A stretch of 64,000 nucleotides of DNA from contig NZ_JAETWB010000016.1 in NCBI RefSeq assembly GCF_016773205.1, positions 43,198 through 107,197 on the forward strand. Reading direction: 5' to 3'. Made by a program: the position numbers and the translations under genes. Positions 51,705 through 61,727 of the stretch are shown piece after piece (position 1 is the stretch's first letter; each line of letters opens with the position of its first letter). The stretch is from Belnapia arida (GTDB taxonomy: Bacteria; Pseudomonadota; Alphaproteobacteria; Acetobacterales; Acetobacteraceae). Below the pieces are notes generated by a model. It was not told where the DNA came from and ran no database searches. It worked only from the letters and a program-made list of their open reading frames with translations.

Positions 51705-52399
51705 CAGCCGGGTGCGGGAAGCTGGCCGGCGATGCGGCGGGCGCCCTCACCCGGCAGGCGGGCGAGGGCGGCACGGCCGCCGGCAGCGTAGACGGCGACG
51801 GCGCGCAGCAGCTCGCTGAGCGTGGCGGCGCTGGCGGCGTCGAAGGGGGCGTAGGCGCCGCCGGAGAGTTTGGCGAACTGCCGGAAGGCATCGCGGGTGC
51901 GGGGGTCGCCGCCCTCATGGAAGGCGAAGACCGGCGTGCCGTGCAGGCCGAGCTGGCCGGTTTGGTGGCAAAGCGGGTCCAGCGGCTCCTCCACCGCATC
52001 GCCGATGAGGATGAGGGCGTGGACGCGGTCGCGCTTCGTCTCGCCGAGGGCGTGGGCGAAGACGCGGCCGATCTGAGTCTGGCCGCCGAGGCAGGCGATG
52101 CCGGTCATACGGCGGGTCAGCTCCGTGGCATCGGCGAGGAAGGGGGTGGCAGCGAATTCCTCGAAGCCGCGGAAATAGGCGAGGCGGATGAGGAGGCCGC
52201 CGAGGGCGCGCGTCGCCCCGAACATCTCGCCCTGGAGCTGGCAGGCGCGGTCCCAGCTCGGCTGGCGGGAGGCGGTGGCGTCGATCGCCATGATGAGCCG
52301 GCCGGGACGGTGGCTCGCCGGGCGGGTGGGGAGGCTCGCGACCTGCTGGAGGAATGCAGTGACGGCGGTGGAGCCCGGTACGGTGGGCAGCTTGCTCAT
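51704..52399 (-). CDS. VWA-like domain protein
   Basis: 231 aa. RLIMAIDATASRQPSWDRA holds a MIDAS-like D-x-T/S-x-S variant (DATAS, about residue 40). GLLIRLAYFRGFEEF and TRRMTGIACLGGQTQIGRVFAHAL (the T of MIDAS) follow, with VHALILIGDAVEE as the next strand. This fits a von Willebrand A fold in a cytoplasmic protein. It is translationally coupled to the DnaJ-like gene. I do not know the pathway. Confidence 0.75.
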   Translation of the reverse strand: MSKLPTVPGSTAVTAFLQQVASLPTRPASHRPGRLIMAIDATASRQPSWDRACQLQGEMFGATRALGGLLIRLAYFRGFEEFAATPFLADATELTRRMTGIACLGGQTQIGRVFAHALGETKRDRVHALILIGDAVEEPLDPLCHQTGQLGLHGTPVFAFHEGGDPRTRDAFRQFAKLSGGAYAPFDAASAATLSELLRAVAVYAAGGRAALARLPGEGARRIAGQLPAPG

Positions 52400-52527
52400 G
52401 TGGCTGGAGATGGGCGCGGCACGGGGCGGGCGGTAGGGGATAGGCATTCGTCGCGGCGGCGCAAAATTGCAGGCGATGCCGGCGAGGGCATGCGACACTC
52501 GCGGCCAAGGATTGGACGGAGGCAGGA

Positions 52528-54117
52528 ATGCGCGGGTTGCGGGGCGTCGGGATGCTGGGCGGGATGGTGGCGATACTGGGGGGTGGCTTCGCCCTGGCCC
52601 AGGGCAAGCCGCCGGCGCTGGGGGCACCGCAGCCGCAGCAGCAGCCGGGCGGGAAGTTCGGCCCGGCGCCCGCCCCCGTCCCGTCGCCCGCGCCGCCGCA
52701 GGTGGACAAATTCGCCAACCCGCCGCCCATGGTGACGCCGCGGGCCGAAACCCCTCCCCCGGCGCCGGCGCCGCGCGCCGACAAGTTCGGCGATGGCGGG
52801 GCGCCGGCCGCGCCCTCCCCTGCCCCGACGCCGCCGGCCGCCGCCCCCGCGCCGGTGCCGCCGAACGAGCCGGCCGCGCTCGGCCAGCTTCGCGCCATGC
52901 TCGGGCCGGGGACGAGCCTCTCCTACCGGAGCGCGGCCGAAACCGGACCGCGCGCCGCGCGGATGCAGGATGCCGAGATCCGCACGCGCGAGGGCGAGCG
53001 GATCACCGCGCAGGAGATGGTGGTGGAACGGCCGGGGGCGGATGCAATCGGCGCCCTCACCGCGCAGACCCTCACCTTCACCACGAAGGAAGGCAAGGCC
53101 ACCGCCATCGGGCGGATGGAGCTGCGCGACTTCGCCGTGCAGCGGCCGGCGCCGGGGGCGCCGATGCGGCCGGACCAGATGAGCCTCGGCCTGTTGCGGC
53201 TGGAGGCGCTGGCGGTGCAGGGCGAGCGCCCGGTCGGCATCGCCGAGATCCTGGTGCAGGACTACCGGGCGGGACGGGCGGGGCGGGCGACCGTCACCGG
53301 GCTCGACGTGCTGGTGCCGGAGGGCGGCGGCGTCGCCGACCGGGTGAAGGTGGCGCGCATGGCGCTGGAGGGGATCGACCTTGCCGGGACGCTCGCCGCA
53401 CTGGCCGACAAGCAGACGCCGCCGCGGCCGCCGGGGGCCTATACCGCCGCGATCGAGGGGGTGACGGTGACGCAGGGCAATGCCGCGATCGGCTCGCTCG
53501 GCGCCATGCGGATGACGGGCGCGCTCGGCCAGGGCGGGCCGGATACCGGGCGGGTCACGCTGGAGGGGCTGCGGGTCGAGCCTTTTCCGATGATCGCACC
53601 CTGGCTGCAGCGGCTTGGCTACCAAGCGCTCACCGGGGATTTTTCCGTGGAAAGCCGAGTCGATCAGGCGGCGGGGCGGCTGGAGCTGGTCGGGATGCTG
53701 CTCGGCGTGCGGGATGCGGGGGCCTTCGGCCTGTCGCTGACCATGGACGGCATCGCGCCGGAAGGTTCGACGCAGGAGAAATTCGCCGCCGCCCGGCTGG
53801 TCTCGCTGACCATGCGCTATCTCGACCAGTCGCTGCTGCAACGGCTGGCGGCGGCCGAGGCGCGGGAGCGGCGGCAGCCGGAGCGGCAGATCCGCGAGGC
53901 CTGGGCCAATCAGGCGACGGGGGCGATGCAGGGCGGCACGGGGGCCGTCGCGCCGGTGCTGGCGGCGGTGCAGCGGCTGCTGCGCGGGCAGGCGCAGGAG
54001 GTGACGATCGCCATGCAGCCGCCGAAGCCGGTGCCGGTGAGCGAGCTGTCGGGCGCAGCGTCGGGTGGGCCGGAGGCGGCGCAGCGGGTGCTGGGGATCA
54101 CGGCCACGTCGCGGTAG
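52528..54117 (+). CDS. secreted proline-rich protein of unknown function
   Basis: 529 aa. A signal peptide (GMLGGMVAILGGGFALAQG) is followed by about 90 residues rich in Pro, Ala and Gln with repeated DKF (VDKFANPPP and ADKFGDGG). The remaining 400 residues look like a beta-rich repeat protein, with EIRTREGERITAQEMVVERPG, GLRVEPFPMIAPWLQRLGYQ and FSVESRVDQAAGRLELVGM, reminiscent of AsmA/DUF748-type periplasmic proteins but not clearly homologous. It is divergent from the VWA gene and convergent with malic enzyme. Confidence 0.7.
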   Translation: MRGLRGVGMLGGMVAILGGGFALAQGKPPALGAPQPQQQPGGKFGPAPAPVPSPAPPQVDKFANPPPMVTPRAETPPPAPAPRADKFGDGGAPAAPSPAPTPPAAAPAPVPPNEPAALGQLRAMLGPGTSLSYRSAAETGPRAARMQDAEIRTREGERITAQEMVVERPGADAIGALTAQTLTFTTKEGKATAIGRMELRDFAVQRPAPGAPMRPDQMSLGLLRLEALAVQGERPVGIAEILVQDYRAGRAGRATVTGLDVLVPEGGGVADRVKVARMALEGIDLAGTLAALADKQTPPRPPGAYTAAIEGVTVTQGNAAIGSLGAMRMTGALGQGGPDTGRVTLEGLRVEPFPMIAPWLQRLGYQALTGDFSVESRVDQAAGRLELVGMLLGVRDAGAFGLSLTMDGIAPEGSTQEKFAAARLVSLTMRYLDQSLLQRLAAAEARERRQPERQIREAWANQATGAMQGGTGAVAPVLAAVQRLLRGQAQEVTIAMQPPKPVPVSELSGAASGGPEAAQRVLGITATSR

Positions 54118-54133
54118 GAGCGGACGGCGGGCC

Positions 54134-56419
54134 TCAGCCCGCCTCCGCCCTGAGGCCGTTCGCCTGATGCACCGCGAGCGCCGTCATGTTGACGATGCCG
54201 CGGGCGGTGACGCTGGCGACCAGCACATGCACCGGCTGCTTCATCCCCAGCAGCATCGGGCCGAGCTGCAGACCGTCGGCGGCCGCCTTCACCAAGTTGA
54301 AGCTGATATTGGCGGAATCGAGGTTGGGGAAGACCAGCAGGTTCGCCGTGTCGGTGAGCGGCGAATCCGGCACGGCACGGGCGCGGATCGCCGGCACCAG
54401 TGCGGCATCGGCATGCATCTCGCCATCCACCTCGAGGCCGGGGGCGCGGACGCGGATGAGGGAGAGCGCCTGGCGCATGGTGCGCGCGGTCGGCGCGTTG
54501 GAGGCGCCGAAGGAGGAGTGGCTGAGCAGCGCCACCTTCGGCGCGATACCGAAGGCCTCGACCTGCTCGGCGGCGAGCAGCGTCATCTCGGCGACCTGCT
54601 CGGGCGTCGGCTCGACCAGCAGATGGGTATCGACGAAGAAGAGCGTGACGCCGGAGACGATGACGGCGGAGAGGGCGTAGACGCGCGCCACGTCGGCGCG
54701 CTTGCCGATGATCGAGTAGGCGTCGTGCCACTGGTCCATCCAGTTGCCGCTGCCGCCGATGAGGGCGGCATCGACCGCACCGGCCTCGAGCAGCATGGCG
54801 GCGGCGACGTTCGGGTCGGTGCGGAGCCGGCGCGCGGCGGCCTCGGGGGGCACGCCGCGGCGGCCGACCTTGGCCTGGTAGCGGGCGAGCAGCGGGGCGA
54901 AGGCCTCCTCGTCGGCGCCGGGGTCGAGGACGCGGACGGATTCGGAGAGGTCCATGCGCAGGCCCATGCTGCGGGCCTTCTCCTCGATGACGGCGCGGCG
55001 GCCGATCAGCACCGGCTCGGCGATGCCGTCGTCGAGCACGGTCTGCACGGCGCGGAGCACGCGCTCATCCTCGCCCTCGGCATAGGCGACGCGGCGCGGG
55101 TTGCCCTTCGCCGCCTCGAACATCGGCCGCATGAGGTTGCCGGAGCGGAAGACGAAGCGCTCCAGCTCCCGCCGGTAATGGGCGAAGTCGGCGATGGGGC
55201 GGCGGGCGACGCCGCTCTCCATCGCGGCGCGGGCGACGGCGGGGGCCACTTCGAGGATTAGGCGGGGGTCGAAGGGCTTCGGGATGATGTAGTCGGGGCC
55301 GAAGACGGGGGCCTGGCCGCCATAGGCGGCGGCCACCACCTCGCTCGCCTCGACGCGGGCCAGCGCCGCGATGGCATCGGCGGCGGCGACCTTCATCGCC
55401 TCGTTGATGGTCGTGGCGCCGACATCGAGGGCGCCGCGGAAGATGAAGGGGAAGCAGAGGACGTTGTTGACCTGGTTCGGATAGTCGGTGCGGCCGGTGG
55501 CGACGATGGCGTCGGGGCGGGCGGCGCGGACGGCTTCCGGCAGGATCTCCGGCTCGGGGTTGGCGAGTGCCAGGACCAGGGGCTTGGGGCCGAGCTTCGA
55601 CAGCCATTCAGCCTTCAGCACGCGGGGGGCGGAGAGGCCGAGGAAGACATCGGCGCCTTCCAAGACCTCCTCCAGCGTACGGGCATCGGTCTGGCGGGCG
55701 TAGCGGGCCTTGAAGGGGTCCATCTGCTCGGTGCGGCCGGCATAGACTACGCCGGCGATGTCGCAGACGGTGACGTTCTCGCGCCGGAGGCCCATCGCCA
55801 CCAGCAGGTCGAGGCAGGCGAGCGCGGCGGCGCCGCCGCCGGTGTTGACGAGCTTCACCTCCTCGAGGCGCTTGCCCTGCAGTAGCAGGCCGTTGCGGAC
55901 GGCGGCGGCGACGATGATGGCGGTGCCGTGCTGGTCGTCATGGAAAACGGGGATGCGCATGCGCTCGCGCAGCCGGCTTTCCACCTCGAAGCATTCAGGG
56001 GCCTTGATGTCCTCGAGGTTGATGGCGCCGAAGGAGGGCTCTAGGGCGGCGATGACCTCGATCAGCTTTTTCGGGTCGCGCTCCTCGACCTCGATGTCGA
56101 TGGAGTCGATGCCGGCGAATTTCTTGAAGAGGACAGCCTTGCCCTCCATCACCGGCTTGGAGGCGAGCGCGCCGATGGCACCCAGCCCAAGGACGGCCGT
56201 GCCGTTCGAGATGACGGCGACCATGTTGCCGCGGGTGGTGTAGTCCCAGGCGGCATCGGGGTTGGCGGCGATCTCCTCGCAGGCGGCGGCGACGCCGGGG
56301 GAGTAGGCGAGGCCGAGGTCGCGCTGCGTCGCCATGCGCTTAGTCGGCTCGATCGCCAGCTTTCCGGGCCGCGGGTGGCGGTGGTAGTCGAGCGCGGCCT
56401 TACGGAAATCCTCGTCCAT
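54134..56419 (-). CDS. maeB: NADP-dependent malic enzyme with phosphotransacetylase domain
   Basis: 761 aa, the size of bacterial MaeB fusions. The malic domain (residues 1-430) has [38 protein letters not shown], the metal motif [16 protein letters not shown] and [20 protein letters not shown]. The C-terminal 325 residues are a phosphate acetyltransferase-like domain ([37 protein letters not shown]) that is thought to be regulatory rather than catalytic. It converts malate to pyruvate and CO2 with NADPH formation. Confidence 0.95.
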   Translation of the reverse strand: MDEDFRKAALDYHRHPRPGKLAIEPTKRMATQRDLGLAYSPGVAAACEEIAANPDAAWDYTTRGNMVAVISNGTAVLGLGAIGALASKPVMEGKAVLFKKFAGIDSIDIEVEERDPKKLIEVIAALEPSFGAINLEDIKAPECFEVESRLRERMRIPVFHDDQHGTAIIVAAAVRNGLLLQGKRLEEVKLVNTGGGAAALACLDLLVAMGLRRENVTVCDIAGVVYAGRTEQMDPFKARYARQTDARTLEEVLEGADVFLGLSAPRVLKAEWLSKLGPKPLVLALANPEPEILPEAVRAARPDAIVATGRTDYPNQVNNVLCFPFIFRGALDVGATTINEAMKVAAADAIAALARVEASEVVAAAYGGQAPVFGPDYIIPKPFDPRLILEVAPAVARAAMESGVARRPIADFAHYRRELERFVFRSGNLMRPMFEAAKGNPRRVAYAEGEDERVLRAVQTVLDDGIAEPVLIGRRAVIEEKARSMGLRMDLSESVRVLDPGADEEAFAPLLARYQAKVGRRGVPPEAAARRLRTDPNVAAAMLLEAGAVDAALIGGSGNWMDQWHDAYSIIGKRADVARVYALSAVIVSGVTLFFVDTHLLVEPTPEQVAEMTLLAAEQVEAFGIAPKVALLSHSSFGASNAPTARTMRQALSLIRVRAPGLEVDGEMHADAALVPAIRARAVPDSPLTDTANLLVFPNLDSANISFNLVKAAADGLQLGPMLLGMKQPVHVLVASVTARGIVNMTALAVHQANGLRAEAG

Positions 56420-56535
56420 GCTGGGTCCCCCTGAACGCGCGCCAGTCTAGCCGGGGCCGCGCCGCGGCCCAAGGCGGGGAAGCCCTTCTGTTCCACCCGG
56501 CTATGCGGGCATGCTGTGCCGGAGGCGCGCAGGCG

Positions 56536-57099
56536 ATGGACAGTTCGATCCTTTACTGGCGGCGGACCGATACCGAAGGGCTGGAGCGGCTGGAGCTCCG
56601 GGCCGAGCACGGTGCCGTCACGGCAGTCTCGACGGTGATCGGGCTTGAGGAGGGCGGCTATCGCCTCGACCATCGCTGGCGGCTGGATGGCGGGTGGCGG
56701 GCGCAATCCGTCACCGTCGAGCGCTGGGGCGCGCGGGGCCATGGGGTGCTGCACCTGGAGCGGGCCGGGACGGGCTGGCTGGTGGATGGCCTGCCGCGCC
56801 CAGACCTCGATGGGGCGGAGGAGCCCGATCTTTCCGTCACGCCCTTCTGCAACAGCCTCCCCATCCGGCGGACGCCGGACGGGGCCGGGGCGAGCCTCGC
56901 CCTGGATACGGCCTTCATCGACGGGCCGGCGCTGACCGTGGCCCGGTCGAGCCAGCGCTACGACCGGCAGGGGCCGGGACGGCTGCGTTATGTCGATCTC
57001 GGCCTGTCACGAGGCTTCGAGGCCGATCTGGTGGTGGATGGCGAGGGGCTGGTGCTGCGCTACGAGCACCTGTTCGAGCGGATCGCGCCGCCGGGCTAG
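56536..57099 (+). CDS. putative glycolipid-binding domain protein
   Basis: 187 aa from ATG 56536. ILYWRRTDTEGLERLEL, GYRLDHRWRLDGGWRAQSVTV, DLSVTPFCNSLPIRR and YDRQGPGRLRYVDLGLSRGFEADLVVD follow the pattern of PF06475-type proteins, called putative glycolipid-binding after a Pseudomonas structure. No signal peptide. Function uncertain. It is divergent from maeB. Confidence 0.78.
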   Translation: MDSSILYWRRTDTEGLERLELRAEHGAVTAVSTVIGLEEGGYRLDHRWRLDGGWRAQSVTVERWGARGHGVLHLERAGTGWLVDGLPRPDLDGAEEPDLSVTPFCNSLPIRRTPDGAGASLALDTAFIDGPALTVARSSQRYDRQGPGRLRYVDLGLSRGFEADLVVDGEGLVLRYEHLFERIAPPG

Positions 57100-57177
57100 G
57101 GGCATGGCACCGGCTGGTGCGGCACTCTATGTCAGTGCCCTGCGTGCCAGATGCTTACGAAAGGATGCCAGGTCGGA

Positions 57178-57263
57178 TGGTGCGGTCGAGAAGATTCGAA
57201 CTTCCACGGGGTTTCCCCCACCAGCACCTCAAGCTGGCGCGTCTACCATTCCGCCACGACCGC
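57178..57263 (-). tRNA. tRNA-Leu (GAG)
   Basis: On the minus strand the acceptor stem is GCGGTCG paired with CGACCGC, with an encoded 3' ACCA. The anticodon arm reads CCAGC-TTGAGGT-GCTGG with GAG as anticodon, and a long variable arm (GGTGGGGGAAACCCCGT region) marks a class II leucine tRNA. The T arm contains GTTCGAAT. Its 3' end lies toward the glycolipid-binding gene; the lipB start is 30 bases from its 5' end on the other strand. Confidence 0.96.
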
Positions 57264-57292
57264 AAACCGGGGCGAGGCGGGGCGTATAGACG

Positions 57293-57940
57293 ATGAATGC
57301 GCCGGTCGCAACAGGGCTTCCACATTGGGAGGTCGCGGAGGGGCTGACGCCCTATGAGGCGGCGCTTGCCCGGATGGAGGAGCGGGTCGCCGCCATTCGC
57401 GCCGGAACGGCGGAGGAGCTGGTCTGGCTGGTCGAACACCCGCCGACCTACACCGCCGGGACCTCGGCGACGCCGGAGGGGCTGGTCGACCCGCGCTTCC
57501 CAGTCTTCCGGGCGGGGCGCGGGGGGCAGTGGACCTATCACGGGCCGGGGCAGCGGACGGGCTATGTGATGCTCGACCTCACCCGGCGGGGGCGGGATGT
57601 CCGCGCCTATGTCCACAGCCTGGAGGAATGGCTGATCCGGGCGCTCTGGCGGTTCAACCTGCGCGGTGAGCGGCGGGAGGGGCGCGTCGGCATCTGGGTG
57701 GAGGACCGGGCGCGGGGGACGGAGGACAAGATCGCCGCCATCGGCGTCCGGGTGACGCGCTGGGTGAGCTGGCATGGCGTCGCGGTGAACGTGGACCCGG
57801 ACCTTTCCCATTTCGGCGGCATCGTACCCTGCGGCATCAGCCAGCATGGGGTGACGAGCCTGCACCGGCTCGGGATGACGGCGACGATGGAGGAGGTGGA
57901 TGCGGCGCTGATGGGGGCCTGGGGAGAGGTGTTCGACTAA
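57293..57940 (+). CDS. lipB: lipoyl(octanoyl) transferase
   Basis: 215 aa. [20 protein letters not shown] is the octanoyl-ACP binding block (about residue 82), [13 protein letters not shown] carries the conserved catalytic Lys, and [17 protein letters not shown] the catalytic Cys (about 177). It moves an octanoyl group from ACP to lipoyl domains. It is convergent with a small unknown gene, overlapping by 4 bases. Confidence 0.95.
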   Translation: MNAPVATGLPHWEVAEGLTPYEAALARMEERVAAIRAGTAEELVWLVEHPPTYTAGTSATPEGLVDPRFPVFRAGRGGQWTYHGPGQRTGYVMLDLTRRGRDVRAYVHSLEEWLIRALWRFNLRGERREGRVGIWVEDRARGTEDKIAAIGVRVTRWVSWHGVAVNVDPDLSHFGGIVPCGISQHGVTSLHRLGMTATMEEVDAALMGAWGEVFD

Positions 57941-58281
57941 TCCTCCTCGGGCGCCGGCGCCGGCATCTGCTGGTGCAACACCTCGATGCGGCGCTGGAGC
58001 TGCGTGATGCGGCGGCGGAGGTCGGCATTCTCCCGCATAGACTGGCGGAGGCGGGACTGGGCGGCGGCCAGGGTGTCATGCGAAGCGGAGGCGGGCTTGC
58101 GCCGCAGGGCGGAATCCGCCTGGGAAGACTCCCGCTGCGGCGCCAGCACCTCGTCCCAGCTCAATCCGAGGCGGGTGACGAGGCGGTGCGCGGCCTCCGC
58201 GGCGGCGGCCCGCTCGCCGGCCTGGTCGGAGCCGAGCAGGCCGAGAATCCGCGCCAGTTTCGCCGCATCGCTCGATCGCAT
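57937..58281 (-). CDS. small coiled-coil protein of unknown function
   Basis: 114 aa from ATG 58281. Residues 5-40 ([19 protein letters not shown], then [17 protein letters not shown]) resemble a short conserved N-terminal module seen in unnamed phage and alphaproteobacterial proteins. Residues 70-105 form a coiled coil ([20 protein letters not shown]). The C-terminus is Pro/Glu-rich. No function known to me. Confidence 0.65.
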   Translation of the reverse strand: MRSSDAAKLARILGLLGSDQAGERAAAAEAAHRLVTRLGLSWDEVLAPQRESSQADSALRRKPASASHDTLAAAQSRLRQSMRENADLRRRITQLQRRIEVLHQQMPAPAPEED

Positions 58282-59161
58282 CCTGCCTCCCTCAGCCCTG
58301 CCGGAGCCAAGGGAAGCCATAAGGCCGGAAGGCGGTTGCCGGGGAGGTGCGAAAAGCCGTCCAGGCGCCGCTCCTAAGCAGCCGCGCCGCCATCTCGCCC
58401 AGCACGCCGGTTCTCTGCCGGTCGTTCAGCGAGGCACCGACCTGGGCCTGGAGGTCCCGGATCGTCTCCGGGGCGAAGACCAGCGGGTCCAATAAAAGGA
58501 TTTGTTCAGGTATTCGGTCGGCTTCCTCAGACGGATGGTGAAGTCGCAGCCGGCGGGGCCGGCCAGGAAGGCATGGTCCGAGCGGTCGGCATCCGGTGTT
58601 GCGCCGGGTGCTCGGGATGCTCCTCAAGCGGCGCGTCGAGCCGGCTGTCGTCGAGAACAAGCGAGGTTCGTTCCCGGCAGGCGCTCCCCGCTTGAGTTGT
58701 CGAGATGGCCACGGCAGCTCCGACATCCCCCCCAGCAGCTCGGAACGCTTCGGTCAGGCGTCAGGCCAGCGGGGCGCGGAAATGGTTGGCCACCGCGTAG
58801 ACGAGGTAGCGCAGACGCGGTCCAGATGTTTATCTGGATCCCTGCTGTCCCGATCAGCCAGAAACGACTGCATCGCTGCGCCCAGGCGTGGGCCGGTTGA
58901 GATCAGGTCCAAATCCGTCGGCGGCGCGCTGCCCAGCGAAATGGGTCTTTAGCCAGGGTGAGCCGATGACACCCCATTGACTGGGACCAACGCAGCCGTA
59001 CTGCGGGGCTGGACCTGACACGTAATATCGACCGGAGCGATCAGCCTAACCAACGACACCCGGGCTGCACTACCACCGTCCACAAGAATGCTTGTCGGCT
59101 GTTCGCGTGCCGTGAAGGCCACTGACGGGCCGTAGCCACATGGCTCTCAACCGTGCTCCGC
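58282..59161. other. 880-bp gene-poor, apparently degraded stretch
   Basis: No convincing full gene. Minus-strand frames carry protein-like scraps: TFRDLQ-like ETIRDLQAQVGASLNDRQRTG in 58292-58500, GCDFTIRLRKPTEYLN in another frame near 58530, and RYLVYAVANHFRAPLA near 58780. A minus ORF from GTG 59122 to 58949 (57 aa, AFTAREQPTSILVDGGSAAR) is downstream of the gene at 59162 and could be a short real gene. The mixture of frames suggests decayed genes at the edge of an accessory region. Confidence 0.45.
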
Positions 59162-60433
59162 TCAAACGGGCATTGGCCGGGTTCTCAGTGGACCCAACAT
59201 GTCGAGAGCAGCATCCGGCCCCAAAAGAATCTCGGCCAGACGCAGCAATTCATGACGCTGCAGCCGGTGAGTGCCTCTGCTGCGCGAGCCGTTTGCGATC
59301 GTCATCACAGCTGACCGCAAAGATTCGTCGTAATAATGTCCGGCAGTGCTGGCGAATTTCCGACCGCTGAGCTCGATCCGCTTCAAGTCCCGGGCTCTGC
59401 ACTCCAGCTCGCTGACCATCGCTGTGCGGTCCCGCGCGCCATCGTCCAGGGACGCTGCCTTATCCAGGAATCCACGCCGCAACACGGCAGCGAAGCTGTG
59501 GCGGCAATGCAGGTCGAAACCCGAACGGAGGGCTTGCAGCTTGGCTTGCCGACCTCGCCTATCCAGCAGGGAGGAGGCCTCGATATCCTCCAGAAGCGTC
59601 GAGGCCGACCTGGCGGCCAAGGCAATGGCCTCGGCACCACCGTTCTCGGCTGGCCCCACCTTCAAATCGCTCATTACGGATAGCCGGGTTGCCAGCACAT
59701 CATCGAACAGGGTTTCGGCAATCTCGACCGTCCTACCTCCATTGGTCGTCAGATCGAGCGCTGCACCGATCACGGTCGCTGGCCGAGCGGCATTGGTCAG
59801 GAGAATCCGAAGCGCCACTTCGAAGACCTCACCGCCTTCTGCAATCGGGCCCACCAGAGCTTCGCGGATCGCCGCAGTGGGCGGACCATCCGCCGCAGCG
59901 TGCAAGACTGGCCAAATGGCGACGGCGTGGCGCCAACCTGCCTTGCAGCGACTGGCGAGCGGGCCATAGGTTCTCTCCGGCAGTCCGGACTCCTGCCACG
60001 ACCGAGGCGGTGATGTTGGAAGGGCGCAGGCCGCCGCGGGCCATAATTCGGCGCCCAGTGCGGTGACGGCTACGATGTCATCCATGGTCCGATCTGCACA
60101 GCCGGCGGCGAGGTGGTCGGCACGCAAACCGAGGCCTGTTTTAACTGCGTTGGCCAGCGGGCGCAGGGCCGTGCGTGGTATGTAGGGTGAATTCAGGGTC
60201 CACCGGCCGGGTGGGACGATCAGAGGATCGAGCGGCGTGAACAACACCCGCTCCAGCTGCATCGGCCGAGCTAACCCAAGGCCGCGCAGGCGGGGCCGCA
60301 CGATATCAATCAAGCGATCGACGCTTCCTCGTTCAGGAAGCCTATCAATCGCGGCGATCATTTGAACGAGGCGCTCAGCCGAAGCATTCTCGACCAGGCT
60401 GCCCAGCGCGCGAACCTCAGCAGCGACACTCAT
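59162..60433 (-). CDS. hypothetical protein, downstream partner of an unknown two-gene operon
   Basis: 423 aa, soluble, helical. The start ATG at 60433 overlaps the stop of the upstream gene (ATGA). Visible stretches include LVENASAERLVQMIAAIDRLPERG, RVLFTPLDPLIVPPGRW, RPLANAVKTGLGLRADHLAAG, EVALRILLTNAARPATVIG and SFAAVLRRGFLDKAASLDD. The C-terminus has YYDESLRSAVMTIANGSRSR. No catalytic or DNA-binding motif that I can name. Codon use looks less extreme in GC than the housekeeping genes to the left. Confidence 0.7.
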   Translation of the reverse strand: MSVAAEVRALGSLVENASAERLVQMIAAIDRLPERGSVDRLIDIVRPRLRGLGLARPMQLERVLFTPLDPLIVPPGRWTLNSPYIPRTALRPLANAVKTGLGLRADHLAAGCADRTMDDIVAVTALGAELWPAAACALPTSPPRSWQESGLPERTYGPLASRCKAGWRHAVAIWPVLHAAADGPPTAAIREALVGPIAEGGEVFEVALRILLTNAARPATVIGAALDLTTNGGRTVEIAETLFDDVLATRLSVMSDLKVGPAENGGAEAIALAARSASTLLEDIEASSLLDRRGRQAKLQALRSGFDLHCRHSFAAVLRRGFLDKAASLDDGARDRTAMVSELECRARDLKRIELSGRKFASTAGHYYDESLRSAVMTIANGSRSRGTHRLQRHELLRLAEILLGPDAALDMLGPLRTRPMPV

Positions 60434-61587
60434 ATCATTCTGCTCACCAGCGCCTCGTTACGGGCGACTATTTCGACGATGCCGCCACTGCGCCATTCTT
60501 CGAGGCGGAAGACAAACCGGCTCCGAGCGCGGGTGGTGATGTCAAACAACCTATCGTCACACCCCGTCCAGACATTCACTTCCTTCGGCATCGTCGGCAC
60601 CAGCATCGCCATCTCGCGCACCGCCACCGCGATGTTCTTGCCTGCGGTCCGCCAAATTCCAATCAGCGTGGCCCAACCGTCCAGCAACCAAGCGGGACGG
60701 GCCGCGAGTTCGAGGAAGGCGTCTTGGTCCCGGGTCCAGCGGCAGACCATGCCACGAATGTCGGCGCTGCAATCCAACAGGCCGGAGAGCAGTTGCTGCC
60801 CCAACTCCACGGTCATCTCAGCCGACCGCACCACCAAGGAGGCGGCACCTGCATCCTGGGCACTGGTCGCATTGCTCAACCAAGCCATGGTTTCCAGCGT
60901 CAGAGCCTGCAGATCTTCAAGCTGGCGCTGGTATCGGGCCCGAGTGGGATCGCCTCGAAAGCCAATGGGCGCAAAGACCGCTGCAAGCTGCTCCAAAGCG
61001 ACGACCATGTCTGCGACGCTGATGCCAAGTTCGGGGGCCGTGCGCGCAATGGCACGACGGGCCCGCTGCTCGACATTGGCCGGCGTGTCCCGCCCGGGAG
61101 GGATAGAGTTCTCGTGCCGTGGTTCGGCTTGCTCGACCAGATGAATGAGCAGCCGAAAATTCGTCAGGATGCGCTGGTCGCGATCGAGTTGTTCGCCGGT
61201 AATGGCGGCGCTGGCTGCCGCTTCGCCCGCTAGCCCTTCCTTCGTCACAGAGCGCGCCAGGGCGAGCATGGTCGCCGGGGCGATGTTCGGCCGCTCCTCG
61301 ATCGCCTTGCACAGCAACCGGTCGTGCAAGGTTGGGACGCAAATCTCACTCAGGGCGCTGATGGGAACCACATAGGAACCGCGAACCCCGGCAGGGTTTG
61401 GCACCACGATTTCAACTGCACCCCGTGCGGCTGGGCGGACGCGTGAGCCAAGCAAAAATGGCGTGGTGAAGGGGGCGGTGATGCCGCGCTCCAAAAAAGT
61501 CGACGGACGGAAATCTTCAACAATGTAGCCAGCGCCACTCTTCACGGCGCGCCTGGCATGTTCGAGCGATTCCGTTGGTGTTTGCAT
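60430..61587 (-). CDS. hypothetical protein, upstream partner of an unknown two-gene operon
   Basis: 385 aa, soluble. It starts MQTPTESLEHARRAVKSGAGYIVEDFRPSTFLE. Then PFLLGSRVRPAARGAVEIVVPNPAG suggests a beta strand pair, and the rest is helical (ITGEQLDRDQRILTNFRLLIHL, GISVADMVVALEQLAAVFAPIG, SADIRGMVCRWTRDQDAFLELA). The C-terminus has DDRLFDITTRARSRFVFRLEEW. I recognise no family. The tight overlap with the next gene implies a complex or joint pathway. A divergent small gene starts 140 bp away at 61728. Confidence 0.7.
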   Translation of the reverse strand: MQTPTESLEHARRAVKSGAGYIVEDFRPSTFLERGITAPFTTPFLLGSRVRPAARGAVEIVVPNPAGVRGSYVVPISALSEICVPTLHDRLLCKAIEERPNIAPATMLALARSVTKEGLAGEAAASAAITGEQLDRDQRILTNFRLLIHLVEQAEPRHENSIPPGRDTPANVEQRARRAIARTAPELGISVADMVVALEQLAAVFAPIGFRGDPTRARYQRQLEDLQALTLETMAWLSNATSAQDAGAASLVVRSAEMTVELGQQLLSGLLDCSADIRGMVCRWTRDQDAFLELAARPAWLLDGWATLIGIWRTAGKNIAVAVREMAMLVPTMPKEVNVWTGCDDRLFDITTRARSRFVFRLEEWRSGGIVEIVARNEALVSRMI

Positions 61588-61727
61588 GGCGACAGTATTT
61601 CAGATGAGCAGTAAGCGAAACGTTAAAGCCACCTGCACGGGAGCGCCGTTAACAGCGCAGTAAAGAAGCAGTGGGACGATGTCCGTGGCGCAAACAGACG
61701 CCCACGCCACCCGATAGGGACTCGCCG

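Noticed and set aside
57178..57263. tRNA-Leu as an integration site for a genomic island
   Set aside because: No integrase gene and no duplicated tRNA 3' end were found between it and the right edge of the window.
58505..58520. GGTATTCGGT resembling the outer end of the IS1595 left repeat
   Set aside because: Only ten bases match; the GGTAGCA and CACACCT blocks of the repeat are absent, so it is probably chance.
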